A DNA stretch of 64,000 nucleotides from Oribacterium asaccharolyticum ACB7 (GTDB lineage: Bacteria; Bacillota; Clostridia; Lachnospirales; Lachnospiraceae): the NCBI RefSeq assembly GCF_000238075.1, contig NZ_JH414505.1:529904-593903 (forward strand), in the 5' to 3' direction. The notes below the pieces were generated by a model, which worked only from the letters and a program-made list of their open reading frames with translations, was not told where the DNA came from and made no database searches. This document shows, piece after piece, positions 45,877 through 55,125 of this stretch. The position numbers and the translations under genes were made by a program. Position 1 is the first letter of the stretch. Each line of letters begins with the position of its first letter.

Positions 45877-47298
45877 TTATTTTTGGGCTTCGCTTTTTGC
45901 CAAAATCGGCATGATGATTCCCAAGACGGAAAGCACCAGAGGGGTAATGACATTTAAGGCCATGGTAAACATATCCTTGGAGTGCATACCGAGGATACAG
46001 CTTACCGCGGTAATCAGGAAACACCAAGCACCGAAAGCCAAAGCCAAAGTATTATTCTTTACAAAACGATATTCCGGATGGAACTTGTCTCCCGCCTTAC
46101 GGAGCGCGATATAAGCTGCAAATACCCAAAGATAACGAAGCGGCATACATACGGAGTTTAACTTGGTAAGCTGCTTTAATACCGCTGCCGCTCCCGGCAC
46201 AAAGGACTGCGCCAGGATGATGGAACCGGAAAGTACAGCCACCATGACAATCCCGTTTGTGTAAGCGCCCACATCGTTCTGCTTCAAAAGCTTCTTCGGA
46301 ATAAACTGCTTTGTGTCTTCATTGTCCAAGAGCATACGAAGCGGTGCATCGATACTTATGATGAGAACGGCAAACTGACCGATCATATTGCACAGGGCAT
46401 AGATGATTAAGAGGGTATCTCCGATATTATAGTATTGTCCCAGTCTCTGGAAGGCCCAGTAAGCACCGTTTGCCGCATAAGAGTTAAAGCTCTCATCCGA
46501 AGCCTTGATCACAGTCGGGTCAAACATCATGCCCATCGCAATGGTGCCGAGCATAGCACAAACCACAACCATGATAGCCAGAGCAATCATGCCCTTCGGG
46601 AAGCCCTTACTCGGGTTCTCTACCTTGTTTACGTACGGAGAAATCTTCTCACAGCCGCCCACCGCGAAAACCAGGATGGAAAGAGAGGTAAAATACTCCA
46701 AACGGAAATTCGGGATTAAGTTTTTTAAACTAAAGTCCATAGTGACATAATCCGCCTTCGGGTTGATTACCGGTGCGGCAAACATCATCAGAATATAAAG
46801 CAGGGACATGATAAACATGCTGGAACCTGCAAGAGTTGCCATCTTCTTCAAGGGGTTCAAGCCTCTGCTTGCCACATAGCAGAAAATCAGGAGCAGGGCA
46901 AAGGTAATCAGCTGAATATAAATACTCGGCAGACGATCATAAAGCTCCGCACTGCGGAAGATGACCCAGGATAAAGCCTTCAGGCCGCCACTCGGCTTAC
47001 TGGCAATATAGGTAATGTGACAAGCCCAGTAGGTCCATCCCGCATAGTACGCAAGCTTGGTTCCCATCGTTTCCCGAATCCAGGAGCTCACTCCGCCACC
47101 CGCGTTCTTAAATGCGGAACCGAGTTCTCCCACCATTAACGCATAGGGCACAAAGTACAAGGCAAACATGAAAATCCAGCTGAAAATAACCTGAATTCCG
47201 TCAAACCAAACGAAGCCGTTTACCACATTACCAAAGCCCCAAACCGTGGAAAATGCCATAAACGCGAGCAATTTCCAACTAATCTTTTTTTGTTCCAT
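45877..47298 (-). CDS. APC family amino acid permease
   Basis: The 473-residue membrane protein has about 12 hydrophobic segments with the APC start STVWGFGNVVNGFVWFDGIQ and the later NAGGGVSSWIRETMGTKLAYYAGWTYW and GGCEKISPYVNKVENPSKGFPKG motifs. The overall look is of the glutamate:GABA or basic/aromatic amino acid exchanger group. The substrate is not readable. GGAGG is 6 bp before the ATG. It follows an M18 aminopeptidase gene by 116 bp, so release and movement of amino acids may be linked. Confidence 0.86.
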   Translation of the reverse strand: MEQKKISWKLLAFMAFSTVWGFGNVVNGFVWFDGIQVIFSWIFMFALYFVPYALMVGELGSAFKNAGGGVSSWIRETMGTKLAYYAGWTYWACHITYIASKPSGGLKALSWVIFRSAELYDRLPSIYIQLITFALLLIFCYVASRGLNPLKKMATLAGSSMFIMSLLYILMMFAAPVINPKADYVTMDFSLKNLIPNFRLEYFTSLSILVFAVGGCEKISPYVNKVENPSKGFPKGMIALAIMVVVCAMLGTIAMGMMFDPTVIKASDESFNSYAANGAYWAFQRLGQYYNIGDTLLIIYALCNMIGQFAVLIISIDAPLRMLLDNEDTKQFIPKKLLKQNDVGAYTNGIVMVAVLSGSIILAQSFVPGAAAVLKQLTKLNSVCMPLRYLWVFAAYIALRKAGDKFHPEYRFVKNNTLALAFGAWCFLITAVSCILGMHSKDMFTMALNVITPLVLSVLGIIMPILAKSEAQK

Positions 47299-47414
47299 AC
47301 TTTTCCTCCAAAATAAATTGTTTCTTTCGTAAAAGAAAATTTCTCTCCTGTAAAAATTCTCTTTCGCTTCAGTCTTCTACTGCGTGCCTCTCTATCCGCT
47401 TCTACGACAGCACC

Positions 47415-48749
47415 TTAGAATTTGATTTCCAGATTCCCGTCTCCTCTTCCCAGTACGGAAGAAGAGTAGAAAAGCTTAGCCACTTCCACAAGATAGTAGG
47501 TATCTTCCACCCCTGCCGTCTCATACGGGGAATGCATGGAAAGTTGCGGCAGTCCGATGTCTACGGTATTCAGTGCCACCTGACTGTTTGAGATATTCCC
47601 CAGTGTGGAACCGCCCAGCATATCCGAACGGTTGGCAAAACTCTGATACGGCACCTTCGCCTTGTCGCAAAAACGCTTAAACACGGCAGCGGACACGGCA
47701 TCTGTAGTATACTTCTGATTTGCACTGTACTTCAGCACGATTCCCTTATTCATATACGGCCGGTTTAAGGCATCCGCCTTGTCGAGGTGCGCAGGGTGTA
47801 CGGCATGCGCGTTGTCCGCGGAAACGAGGAAGCTGTTCTGCAAAGCCTTCATATAGTCTTCCTCTCCCATCCCGAAAGCAAAGAGAATTCTATGCAATAC
47901 ATCCTTTAAGAAGGTCGAATCCGCTCCCTGTTTCGTGCCGCTTCCCACCTCTTCATTATCATAAACACAGTGGAGCGCCACACTCTCCTTCGGTGTTGCG
48001 GAAAGCAGTCCCTGTAGGGAAGAAAAGGCACACTGCAGGTCATCCAGTCTTCCGCTTGCGATAAATTCTTCCCTTGCTCCCAGGATTGTAGCTTTCTGTC
48101 TGTTGTAAAGGAATAGATCCCAGTCCAGAATATCCTCTTCTTTTACAGACGCGGCATCGGCAACCGTCTTCTTGAAGCTCCCCTTTCCTTCGATGGTGGA
48201 AAACAGGGGTAACATATCCTTCTGTGCGTTAAACTTATAGCCGTCGTTCACTTCGCGGTTCATGTGAATCGCAAGATTCGGGATAATGAGTAAGTCGCGA
48301 TCAATATTCACCAGCTTTGTTTCCACGCCCTTTGCGGTCTTTACCAGGACTCTTCCCGCAATGGAAAGCGGTCTGTCCAGCCAGGGAGAGCAAATCATAC
48401 CGCCGTACTTCTCCACATTTAACTGAATATAAGCCTTATCCATCTCGAGTTCCGGTTCTCCCTTAATCTTAAAGACCGGAGAATCGCTGTGGCTTGCCAT
48501 CATCTGAAAGCCCTTGAAAGGCTTCTTGGGAAGCGCAAAGGCGATGAGTGCGGAACCGTTTCTTGTGACAAAATACTTCCCGCCCTTCTTCAAATTCCAG
48601 TCCTCTCCCTCATACAAAGGAAGAAAACCCTCCTCCAAAAGGATATTTTTCATATTTTCCACGGCAAAGAATGCATTCACACTGCTGTCCAAAAAGTCCA
48701 TCAGCTTCCTGTTCAGCTTCTTCACCTCTGCTGCTTTATTTGCTGCCAT
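47415..48749 (-). CDS. M18 family aminopeptidase
   Basis: The 444-residue metallopeptidase removes N-terminal (often acidic or neutral) residues from peptides in the cytosol. It shows MMASHSDSPVFKIKGEPE with the first metal-binding His/Asp, ASGRLDDLQCAFSSLQGL with the bridging Asp, CVYDNEEVGSGTKQGADS with the catalytic Glu pair and SADNAHAVHPAHLDK with the later His. ApeB-type length. AAAGGAG precedes the ATG. I see no terminator between it and the permease downstream. Confidence 0.92.
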   Translation of the reverse strand: MAANKAAEVKKLNRKLMDFLDSSVNAFFAVENMKNILLEEGFLPLYEGEDWNLKKGGKYFVTRNGSALIAFALPKKPFKGFQMMASHSDSPVFKIKGEPELEMDKAYIQLNVEKYGGMICSPWLDRPLSIAGRVLVKTAKGVETKLVNIDRDLLIIPNLAIHMNREVNDGYKFNAQKDMLPLFSTIEGKGSFKKTVADAASVKEEDILDWDLFLYNRQKATILGAREEFIASGRLDDLQCAFSSLQGLLSATPKESVALHCVYDNEEVGSGTKQGADSTFLKDVLHRILFAFGMGEEDYMKALQNSFLVSADNAHAVHPAHLDKADALNRPYMNKGIVLKYSANQKYTTDAVSAAVFKRFCDKAKVPYQSFANRSDMLGGSTLGNISNSQVALNTVDIGLPQLSMHSPYETAGVEDTYYLVEVAKLFYSSSVLGRGDGNLEIKF

Positions 48750-48939
48750 ATCGGCTCCTTTCCTGATCCTTTACGGAGAAAAATAAGAGCTAGCTAATAG
48801 AAAAAACCGGCTTTCCAAACCTCTCCTTTTCTCTCCCGGACCACAATCCTCTAGCATTATACAGGAAAGAAGAAGGCCTGAGAAGCAAAAAAATAGGAGA
48901 ATTTACCAAGTTTATTTTTTCACAAGCAGCTGCGCGAAT

Positions 48940-48955
48940 TGTTGCATTTGCAACA
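48940..48955 (+). promoter_or_regulatory. Fnr-family operator, site 1 (DUF1858/hemerythrin operon)
   Basis: TGTTGCATTTGCAACA is a perfect palindrome. A -10 TATACT lies at 48977-48982 with no good -35, placing the operator centre (48947.5) 41.5 bp upstream of the predicted start at 48989, the class II activator position of Crp/Fnr proteins. The same TGTTGC-N4-GCAACA pattern recurs at 51573 and 55974. Confidence 0.75.
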
Positions 48956-48992
48956 CCACTATTTTCTTGTATTTGCTATACTACTCATCGTG

Positions 48993-49025
48993 ACGAAGTA
49001 TCGTGTGCTGATAAAGATACTCGTT
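48993..49025. repeat. hairpin related to the palindromic repeat, in the operon leader
   Basis: ACGAAGTATC and GATACTCGT can pair with bulges. It lies directly downstream of the predicted start of the DUF1858 operon and resembles the ends of the 36-bp palindromic repeat, with an unrelated middle. The rest of 48750-48939 shows no gene. Confidence 0.4.
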
Positions 49026-49098
49026 ATACATCGATGATTTTGCTCCCTTTCCAAACGCGGGAGTAAAATAAAAGCAGAAAAATCAGGAGGAATATAAA

Positions 49099-49308
49099 AT
49101 GGCAAAGATTTCCAGTGATATGTTGGTAGGACAGATTGTGAATGAGCACCCGGAGTTGATTGATACCTTACTTGAGGTCGGTATGCACTGCCTGGGTTGC
49201 CCCAGCTCCCAGATGGAGTCCTTAGAGGACGCTTGCATGGTACACGGTTTAAATCCGAATGCGGTTCTCGGCATTTTAAATGAAAAGTTAAGTGAGGTTT
49301 CCGAATAA
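49099..49308 (+). CDS. DUF1858 domain protein (HCP-associated disulfide type)
   Basis: The 69-residue protein is a complete single DUF1858 domain: KISSDMLVGQIVNEHPELIDTLLEVGMHCLGCPSSQMESLEDACMVHGLN. Cys31 and Cys34 (CLGC) form the CxxC redox pair and Cys46 is a third. The family is known to occur with hybrid cluster protein and RIC-type iron-sulfur repair proteins, and is thought to take part in thiol or iron-sulfur chemistry under nitrosative stress. AGGAGG lies ahead of the ATG. Its stop overlaps the start of the next gene (TAATG). Confidence 0.92.
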   Translation: MAKISSDMLVGQIVNEHPELIDTLLEVGMHCLGCPSSQMESLEDACMVHGLNPNAVLGILNEKLSEVSE

Positions 49309-49913
49309 TGAGTGCATTTTTAGGACCGATTCACTATTGGCTTTACAATAAGATTCAGCTGCAGGAAGAGTTGATTCGGAAAATGGCGGAGTACGGCGAG
49401 AAGGCCGGCTGGCCCGTTTTTTCCGAGAAGCATTTGGAAAAAGAAACGGTAAACAAGGAGCTTCGCCCCTTAAATGAGTTGATTGACGTGATGAACATTC
49501 ACGGATGGCTGCAGGAGAGAGTGCAGGATGCGGAAGCGCGTTATGCACTTCTGGTCAGTTCTGTTTTAAAGGAAGATCCGGATCGGTTGCCCGAGCTGGA
49601 AAAACTGGCCTTCCAATTTGGAAAAGAACGCGCGCTCGATGCTTCTTCCGATGCTTCGGACGCTTACAGAAAAATGGATGATTCTCTCTTAAACGGCATG
49701 CCCTGTGACAGGGTAAATGTCATTACGGAGCAGGATCCGGAACGAACCTCCTGGGTACAGGAAGAAGATATCCATGCCCCGTTCTGGATTGCTGTAGATG
49801 GAGATCCGACAGTTTACTACCGATTAAGAACGAAAATCATGGAGGGAATGCTCTTCGGAACGGAGCTTCACCTGGACTGCAGCGAAGAGGGACACTACAG
49901 CCTCTATAAGTAG
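49308..49913 (+). CDS. uncharacterised protein of the DUF1858/hemerythrin operon
   Basis: I do not recognise this 201-residue soluble protein. It starts MSAFLGPIHYWLYNKIQLQEELI and is mainly helical and acidic, with no membrane segment; the C-terminal part (WVQEEDIHAPFWIAVDGDPTVYYRLRTKIMEGMLFGTELHLDCSEEGHYSLYK) looks beta-rich. His, Cys and acidic residues there might bind metal. The TAATG overlap with the DUF1858 gene and 50-bp gap to the hemerythrin gene make it part of one operon under the Fnr-like operator, so a role in oxygen or nitric oxide defence or iron-sulfur repair is inferred from position only. Confidence 0.8.
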   Translation: MSAFLGPIHYWLYNKIQLQEELIRKMAEYGEKAGWPVFSEKHLEKETVNKELRPLNELIDVMNIHGWLQERVQDAEARYALLVSSVLKEDPDRLPELEKLAFQFGKERALDASSDASDAYRKMDDSLLNGMPCDRVNVITEQDPERTSWVQEEDIHAPFWIAVDGDPTVYYRLRTKIMEGMLFGTELHLDCSEEGHYSLYK

Positions 49914-49963
49914 CGCTTTAAAGGCGGCTTTCCGGATTACGTTAACTAAGAAAGAGGAAAACA

Positions 49964-50527
49964 ATGAATGTAAGTATTGCCATCATGGAGGAAGAACACA
50001 GTAATATCAATCGGGCTCTCGCAGTCGTTCGTACAATCTGCTTGCAAATGATGCAGGGCGCCGAAGTTCCGGATGACGATTTTCGGCAAATTATTGATTT
50101 TATCAGAAACTATGCCGATAAACACCACCACGGAAAGGAAGAAAAGTTTCTTTTCCCCGCTATGGTTGCCAAAATGGGGCCTGTAGCGGACAAACTGGTT
50201 ACACACGGCATGCTGGTAGAGCACGACCTCGGAAGAGCGGATGTGCTTGCCCTGGAGACCGCCTTAAACGAATACCGGAAGAACCCTATTCCGGAGTTAA
50301 AGCTGGACATCCTTTCCTACGCGATGGCCTATGCCCATCTTTTACAGCTGCATATCGAAAAAGAAAACAGTGTCGTCTATCCTTTTGCGGAACGAGGCTT
50401 AAGCGAAGAAGATTTTCGGGATATCAACGAAAAAAGTGAGACTTACGAGGCGGAAAAGAAAAAAGAAGGGATTCAGGAACATTACCTGACCGCCCTTGGC
50501 TCTTTAGAGAAGAAGTATCAGCTGTAG
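49964..50527 (+). CDS. hemerythrin-domain protein
   Basis: The 187-residue four-helix bundle has the diiron ligands of the hemerythrin family: EEEHSNINRAL (His12), DKHHHGKEEKFLFPAM (His and Glu on helix 2), EHDLGRADV (His) and LLQLHIEKENSVVYPFAE (HxxxE). Such proteins bind oxygen or nitric oxide or deliver iron, as in YtfE/RIC. It is the third gene of the operon. AGAAAGAGGAAAAC precedes the ATG. A bidirectional terminator at 50691-50723 separates it from the convergent regulator. Confidence 0.92.
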   Translation: MNVSIAIMEEEHSNINRALAVVRTICLQMMQGAEVPDDDFRQIIDFIRNYADKHHHGKEEKFLFPAMVAKMGPVADKLVTHGMLVEHDLGRADVLALETALNEYRKNPIPELKLDILSYAMAYAHLLQLHIEKENSVVYPFAERGLSEEDFRDINEKSETYEAEKKKEGIQEHYLTALGSLEKKYQL

Positions 50528-50690
50528 GCTTCTTTCCGGAAGAAATCACGGAATGGGAGCTTGGTTTCCATTCCTATTGTTTATAGATTTTTTACTGGTA
50601 TTCTCTTCCGTATTTCGCTATAATGGAATTCCGTATAGAGTGTTTTTATATATTGCAACCGGTTAACAGCAATTTGCCTGGATAGATTAA

Positions 50691-50723
50691 AAAAATACCG
50701 CGCGTGAACCGCGCGGTATTTTT
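50691..50723. terminator. bidirectional terminator between hemerythrin and Crp/Fnr genes
   Basis: AAAAATACCGCGCG and CGCGCGGTATTTTT are perfect 14-bp complements around a 5-base loop, with T runs in both directions. It serves the plus-strand hemerythrin operon and the convergent minus-strand regulator gene. Confidence 0.93.
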
Positions 50724-50781
50724 GTGCTTCCATAATGAACAGGCTTTCCCGTCTTTTCCTTTATTTTATAAAGTATTTTTC

Positions 50782-51522
50782 TTACAGTGCCGCCTGTGCT
50801 TTCAAGATGAAGGTGTTTCGATCAAAGTCAATCACCCCCTCCTCTTTTAAAGCGGAGAGTTCCCTCGTCATCGCGGAACGGTTTGTGCAGAGGAACTGCG
50901 CCATATCCGTGCGGCTTAAGCCGAGTTCTATATACTTCGACTTCTGTTTTTGTGCCTGCAGCGATAAATAGGCCAGAATTTTCTCCCGCAGGCTGCTCCG
51001 GGAAGTGACCTCTATCTTCTCCATCAGCTGAATATTTTTTTTGCTGATTAAATCAAAGAGATTCTCAATTAAACGGAAGTGAAAGCCGCACTGGTTTTTA
51101 CAAACATGGATGGCCTTTTCGAAAGAAAGGAAAAGCACCTCCGTCTTTGCAGCGGAAAGAAAAGAGACATACTCATCCTCGGAAGCACTGTTTCCGAAGG
51201 TTTCTCCGAAGATTTCCCCCTCCCCCATATAGGTAAGCAGGGTTTCCTTTCCCCAGACATCCGTTTTAATCATGTGAATGCTGCCGTAAAGCACTACCCC
51301 TACATGCTTTTCATGATTTTCCTCCAGGTGAATCATTTCTCCCTTTTTATAAGAGCGTACATAGCTTTTCATACAGTAAAGCAAGGCATTCAGATTTTCT
51401 TTCTCAATGCCCTTAAAAATTTCCATATCCGAATAACGAAGAACCTCCTCCTTATTCAGCTTTTTCCGCTCTTCCGTGGTACTGCATCCGCAACTGCAGC
51501 AAGCCTTCTTTTCTTCTATCAT
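50782..51522 (-). CDS. Crp/Fnr family regulator with Cys-rich N-terminus (HcpR-like)
   Basis: The 246-residue regulator has an N-terminal Cys cluster (KKACCSCGCSTTEE; Cys8, 9, 11, 13), a cyclic-nucleotide-binding-like beta roll (MIHLEENHEKHVGVVLYGSIHMIKTDVWG, GEGEIFGETFG), a dimer helix and a winged helix with recognition helix TNRSAMTRELSALKEEGVI. It is divergent from hcp and lies beside the hemerythrin operon, and the palindrome TGTTGC-N4-GCAACA at hcp, the operon and flavodoxin is its likely target. The Cys cluster may bind a metal or iron-sulfur cluster that senses nitric oxide or oxygen; heme, as in some HcpR, is an alternative. GGAG is 5 bp before the ATG. Confidence 0.85.
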   Translation of the reverse strand: MIEEKKACCSCGCSTTEERKKLNKEEVLRYSDMEIFKGIEKENLNALLYCMKSYVRSYKKGEMIHLEENHEKHVGVVLYGSIHMIKTDVWGKETLLTYMGEGEIFGETFGNSASEDEYVSFLSAAKTEVLFLSFEKAIHVCKNQCGFHFRLIENLFDLISKKNIQLMEKIEVTSRSSLREKILAYLSLQAQKQKSKYIELGLSRTDMAQFLCTNRSAMTRELSALKEEGVIDFDRNTFILKAQAAL

Positions 51523-51572
51523 AAGTACTCCATCCTCTTTGTATTTAATTAATGCACAGTCTAATCTTATTT

Positions 51573-51588
51573 TGTTGCGCGCGCAACA
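51573..51588. promoter_or_regulatory. Fnr-family operator, site 2 (regulator/hcp divergent promoter)
   Basis: TGTTGCGCGCGCAACA is a perfect palindrome in the 195-bp gap between the regulator and hcp. Placing hcp's start 41.5 bp downstream of its centre gives a -10 at 51610-51615 (CAAAAT, weak), compatible with class II activation. On the other strand it would sit near the regulator's own promoter, suggesting autoregulation. Confidence 0.75.
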
Positions 51589-51717
51589 TATTTTTCTTCC
51601 CTTTTATTGCAAAATGGAGAACATCGAGCGGCGGGGAGCGTTCTTCCGAGATTGTTCCGGGCGTAAACGCCTCTTCGCAAAGTAAGAATGAGTCAGGTTT
51701 TTTCTTAGGAGGGAAAA

Positions 51718-53361
51718 ATGGAGAATAAGATGTTTTGTTATCAATGTCAGGAAACGGCAAACTGTTCCGGATGTACCGTATCCGGTGTTTGCGGAAAGAA
51801 ACCGGATGTCGCGGCTATGCAGGACCTTTTGGTCTATGCCACTAAGGGCTTATCCGCTGTGGCTGAAGAGTTAAGAGCCGAGGGAAAAGAAGTTTCTCCG
51901 GAGTTGAATCACCGCGTAACGATGAACCTTTTCATCACCATTACCAATGCAAACTTTGATAAGGATGCTATCGTGGAAAATATTAAGGAAACCTTCGCGC
52001 TTAGAGATGCGGTTAGAGCAACACTTTCCGACAGCGCAAAGCTTCCAAAGGCCGCAACCGTGGAAGTCGCAGAGAAGGATTACGAGATCTTTGCACAGAG
52101 CATCGGTGTTTTAGCTACGGAAAATGAAGATATCCGTTCTTTAAGAGAGTTAATCACTTACGGATTAAAGGGTCTTGCCGCTTATTCCAAGCATGCAAAC
52201 GCACTTTTAAAGGATGATGCCAATGTTGACGCTTTCATCCAGAAGGCTCTTACAAAAACATTGGATGACAGCCTCTCCGTAGACGATTTGGTAGCTCTTA
52301 CCTTAGAGACCGGTAAGGCCGGTGTAGAGGGTATGGCCCTTCTTGACAGCGCAAATACTTCCACCTACGGAAATCCTGAAATCACGACCGTAAATATCGG
52401 TGTTCGAAATAACCCGGGAATTCTCGTTTCCGGACACGATCTTAGGGACCTTGAAATGCTTCTGGACCAGACAGAGGGCACAGGCGTAGATGTTTACACC
52501 CACTCCGAGATGCTCCCTGCCCACTACTACCCCTTCTTTAAGAAGTATAAGCACTTCGCAGGAAACTACGGAAATGCCTGGTGGAAGCAGAAGGAAGAGT
52601 TCGAGCCGTTTAACGGACCAATCCTGATGACCACAAACTGTATCGTTCCGCCAAAGGATAGCTATAAGGACAGACTTTGGACTACCGGTGCTGCAGGTTT
52701 CCCCGGATGCAAGCACATCGGCGGAAAGTATGGCGAAATCAAGGATTTCTCTGCCATCATTGAACAGGCTAAGTCCTGCCCCGCTCCAACAGAAATCGAG
52801 ACCGGAACCATCGTGGGCGGATTTGCGCATGAGCAGGTATTTGCCCTCGCGGATAAGGTGGTAGAAGCTGTAAAGTCCGGCGCCATCAAGAAGTTCGTGG
52901 TTATGGCAGGTTGTGACGGAAGACAGAAGAAGAGAGATTACTACACAGAGTTTGCCAAGGCACTTCCAAAGGATGCCATAATCTTAACCGCAGGATGTGC
53001 AAAGTATAAGTACAATAAGCTGGATCTTGGCGATATCGGCGGAATTCCAAGAGTTCTCGATGCCGGACAGTGTAACGACTCCTACTCCTTAGCCTTAATC
53101 GCTCTGAAGCTGAAGGAAGTATTCGGCTTGGATGATGTAAACAAGTTACCACTCGCATACAACATTGCTTGGTATGAGCAGAAGGCTGTTATTGTTCTTC
53201 TTGCCCTTCTCTACTTAGGAGTAAAGAACATTCACCTTGGACCAACCCTTCCCGCCTTCCTTTCTCCGAACGTAGCCAAGGTTCTTGTAGAGAACTTCGG
53301 TATTGCCGGAATCGGAACCGTAGAAGATGACATGAAGATTTTCTTCCCGGAAACAGCATAA
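51718..53361 (+). CDS. hcp: hybrid cluster protein (hydroxylamine reductase, NO reductase activity)
   Basis: The 547-residue protein carries a 4Fe and a hybrid 4Fe-2O-2S cluster. The N-terminal ligands are [15 protein letters not shown]...VCGKK (Cys7, 10, 19, 25), and hybrid-cluster ligands lie in TNCIVPP, GFPGCKH, GCDGR and AGCAKYKYN plus the Glu/Cys region DAGQCNDSY. It reduces hydroxylamine and, in E. coli, nitric oxide. It has a strong AGGAGGG site 5 bp before the ATG. It stands alone with its own terminator and the shared Fnr-type operator upstream. Confidence 0.97.
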   Translation: MENKMFCYQCQETANCSGCTVSGVCGKKPDVAAMQDLLVYATKGLSAVAEELRAEGKEVSPELNHRVTMNLFITITNANFDKDAIVENIKETFALRDAVRATLSDSAKLPKAATVEVAEKDYEIFAQSIGVLATENEDIRSLRELITYGLKGLAAYSKHANALLKDDANVDAFIQKALTKTLDDSLSVDDLVALTLETGKAGVEGMALLDSANTSTYGNPEITTVNIGVRNNPGILVSGHDLRDLEMLLDQTEGTGVDVYTHSEMLPAHYYPFFKKYKHFAGNYGNAWWKQKEEFEPFNGPILMTTNCIVPPKDSYKDRLWTTGAAGFPGCKHIGGKYGEIKDFSAIIEQAKSCPAPTEIETGTIVGGFAHEQVFALADKVVEAVKSGAIKKFVVMAGCDGRQKKRDYYTEFAKALPKDAIILTAGCAKYKYNKLDLGDIGGIPRVLDAGQCNDSYSLALIALKLKEVFGLDDVNKLPLAYNIAWYEQKAVIVLLALLYLGVKNIHLGPTLPAFLSPNVAKVLVENFGIAGIGTVEDDMKIFFPETA

Positions 53362-53366
53362 AGAGA

Positions 53367-53402
53367 AACGAGATACTGCACGCTGCGCGAGCGATACTCG
53401 TT
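53367..53402. repeat. palindromic repeat copy C, after hcp
   Basis: AACGAGATACTGCACGC and GCGAGCGATACTCGTT, same orientation as copy A. It starts 6 bp after the hcp stop and precedes the terminator. Confidence 0.72.
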
Positions 53403-53411
53403 AAGGATCAT

Positions 53412-53447
53412 AAAAAGAGATTGCTCTAAAGGGGGCAATCTCTTTTT
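53412..53447 (+). terminator. hcp terminator
   Basis: AAAAAGAGATTGC and GCAATCTCTTTTT form a perfect 13-bp stem ending in a T run. Confidence 0.92.
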
Positions 53448-53629
53448 GAAATTCACTGGAAACTGCTATTCGCATATGCTATATTTATCTATACAATAAA
53501 ACGAATATCGTAATAGGCTCGATTTGGTAGTGTAGTTCTTAGGAAAATGAGTTTTCCGGGATTCACGCCGGTACTCCCGTTTTCTATGCAACACTGCAGA
53601 TTTCCTCTTGGGGAGAAAGTGAGTGCAAT

Positions 53630-53995
53630 ATGTGTCGGTTACAAACGAAACGAATTTATCTTGCGCAGGCTGAAACGGACGGTTTTCGAATATTAACAGA
53701 CCGATTATGGCCACGAGGCGTGGCAAAAGAAAAAGCGGCAATTGACTACTGGGCAAAGGATTTCAGTCCTTCCACCCACCTGAGAAAGTGGTTTGACCAC
53801 AAGGAAGAGCTTTTTCCTCGTTTTCGCGAGCTCTATCGGGAGGAATTGGAAAATAATCCTGATAAAGAAAGCCTGATTCAACTCGTAAAAGAACATCTGG
53901 AAAAGGAAAATGTCAGTCTCCTCTTTGCTTCCAAGGAGGAAAAAATGAATCAAGCTGTGGTCTTACTGGAGTGGCTGAAAGAGAAACTGGCGTAA
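53630..53995 (+). CDS. DUF488 family protein
   Basis: The 121-residue protein matches the DUF488 family: KRIYLAQAETDGFRILTDRLWPRGVAKEKAAIDYWAKDFSPSTHLRKWF, followed by REELENNP and SLLFASKEEKMNQAVVLLEWL. These residues (arginine in WPRG, W-F/H pairs) are usual, but no enzymatic function has been shown for the family. The ribosome site GGGGAG is about 14 bases from the ATG, so translation may be weak. It ends 17 bp from the convergent nitronate monooxygenase gene. I see no promoter in the 180-bp gap after hcp. Confidence 0.85.
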   Translation: MCRLQTKRIYLAQAETDGFRILTDRLWPRGVAKEKAAIDYWAKDFSPSTHLRKWFDHKEELFPRFRELYREELENNPDKESLIQLVKEHLEKENVSLLFASKEEKMNQAVVLLEWLKEKLA

Positions 53996-54012
53996 AAGCG
54001 GTTCTCCTCCCT

Positions 54013-55125
54013 TTACACTTTCAAAATGTCCTCCGTCCCTTTTGGGGCGGGGGTTTTTTCTTTCCCCGGGAACAATTCCTCCACTATTTCGCGCACCGAT
54101 ACAATTTCCCGAAGCTTTCCCAGATTGGCTCCCGAGAAGAAGAGACCCTCCCCCACATTTCCCTCTACTGCGGAAATGAGTGCATGGGTAATACAATATT
54201 TCACGCTTCCCGGATCGCAACTGTGAATACAGCGGGAGCAATGTTTCGGAGGAATACGTCCTGTTTCTCCCAGCTTTTCCAGCATAGGGCTCTTCACCGC
54301 CCTTCCCGGCATTCCTACCGGACTATGGATGATAGCAAGGTCCTTTTCACCCTTGGAAATAAGATATTCTTTATAGGCGGTACTCGCGTCACATTCCTCG
54401 GTGCCGATAAAACGGGTAGCCATCTGTACACCGTAAGCTCCCGCCTCTTGTACTCTTACAATGTCTTCCCTGCTCCAGATTCCTCCCGCTGCAAAAAGCG
54501 GAATCTTCCGGCCGAATTCTTCTTCAAAGCTTTGCAATACGGTCAAAACTTCCGGAATCAATTCCTCCAGCGATTTAGCCTTCCCTTCCTCCACTTCTAC
54601 GGCCTTAAAGCCCAGGTGCCCTCCTGCCAGGGGACCTTCCAAAACCACAAAATCGGCAGTCCTTTGATACTTTTGGCTCCATGTTTTGAGTAAAACCTTG
54701 GCCGCCCTGCCGCTGGAAACAATGGGCGCAATAAGCGCCTTTCCCTCCGGCACCAGTTCCGGCAGACTTAAGGGCAGGCCTGCTCCGGAAATCACGGCAT
54801 CGATTCCCTCTTCCACGGCAACTTTTATAGCATCCTCCCACTGTCTTGTGGCAACCATAGCGTTAATGGAAAGCAGTCCTCTTCCCTCACTGCGTTCCCT
54901 TGCCCTTCGGATCTCCTTCCGCAAGGCCCGCAGATTCGCCTCCTCAGGAGAACGGCGAAAATCCTCCTCACGGTAGCCGCAGTCCGCGGTGCTGATACAG
55001 CCCATAGCACCTGTTCTTGCCACAGCCCCCGCTAAGCCGGAAAGGGAAACGCCTACTCCCATTCCTCCCTGTATTAAGGGAATCTCCAAACCTCTGTTTT
55101 CCAAGCAATTTTTCAACTGATTCAT
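54013..55125 (-). CDS. nitronate monooxygenase family protein
   Basis: The 370-residue flavin-dependent TIM-barrel protein shows IPLIQGGMGVGVSLSGLAGAVARTGAMG, then GAGLPLS, VVLEGPLAGGHLGF with the catalytic His, FAAGGIWSREDIVRVQEAGAYGVQMATRF and a C-terminal four-Cys segment (CSRCIHSCDPGSVKYCITHAL). The family includes nitronate monooxygenase and enoyl-reductase FabK; no FabK-like acyl gene neighbours exist, and the neighbourhood suggests redox or nitro-compound detoxification. ATG 55125 has AAGGAT upstream; the frame to 55191 looks untranslated. Confidence 0.86.
   Translation of the reverse strand: MNQLKNCLENRGLEIPLIQGGMGVGVSLSGLAGAVARTGAMGCISTADCGYREEDFRRSPEEANLRALRKEIRRARERSEGRGLLSINAMVATRQWEDAIKVAVEEGIDAVISGAGLPLSLPELVPEGKALIAPIVSSGRAAKVLLKTWSQKYQRTADFVVLEGPLAGGHLGFKAVEVEEGKAKSLEELIPEVLTVLQSFEEEFGRKIPLFAAGGIWSREDIVRVQEAGAYGVQMATRFIGTEECDASTAYKEYLISKGEKDLAIIHSPVGMPGRAVKSPMLEKLGETGRIPPKHCSRCIHSCDPGSVKYCITHALISAVEGNVGEGLFFSGANLGKLREIVSVREIVEELFPGKEKTPAPKGTEDILKV

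Noticed and set aside
50651..50672. Fourth Fnr-type operator near TTGCAACCGGTTAACAGCAA
   Set aside because: Half-sites and spacing do not match TGTTGC-N4-GCAACA, and it lies between convergent gene ends.
53466..53756. Minus-strand frame of 96 codons
   Set aside because: Overlaps the DUF488 gene on the other strand, has no ribosome site and no family resemblance.
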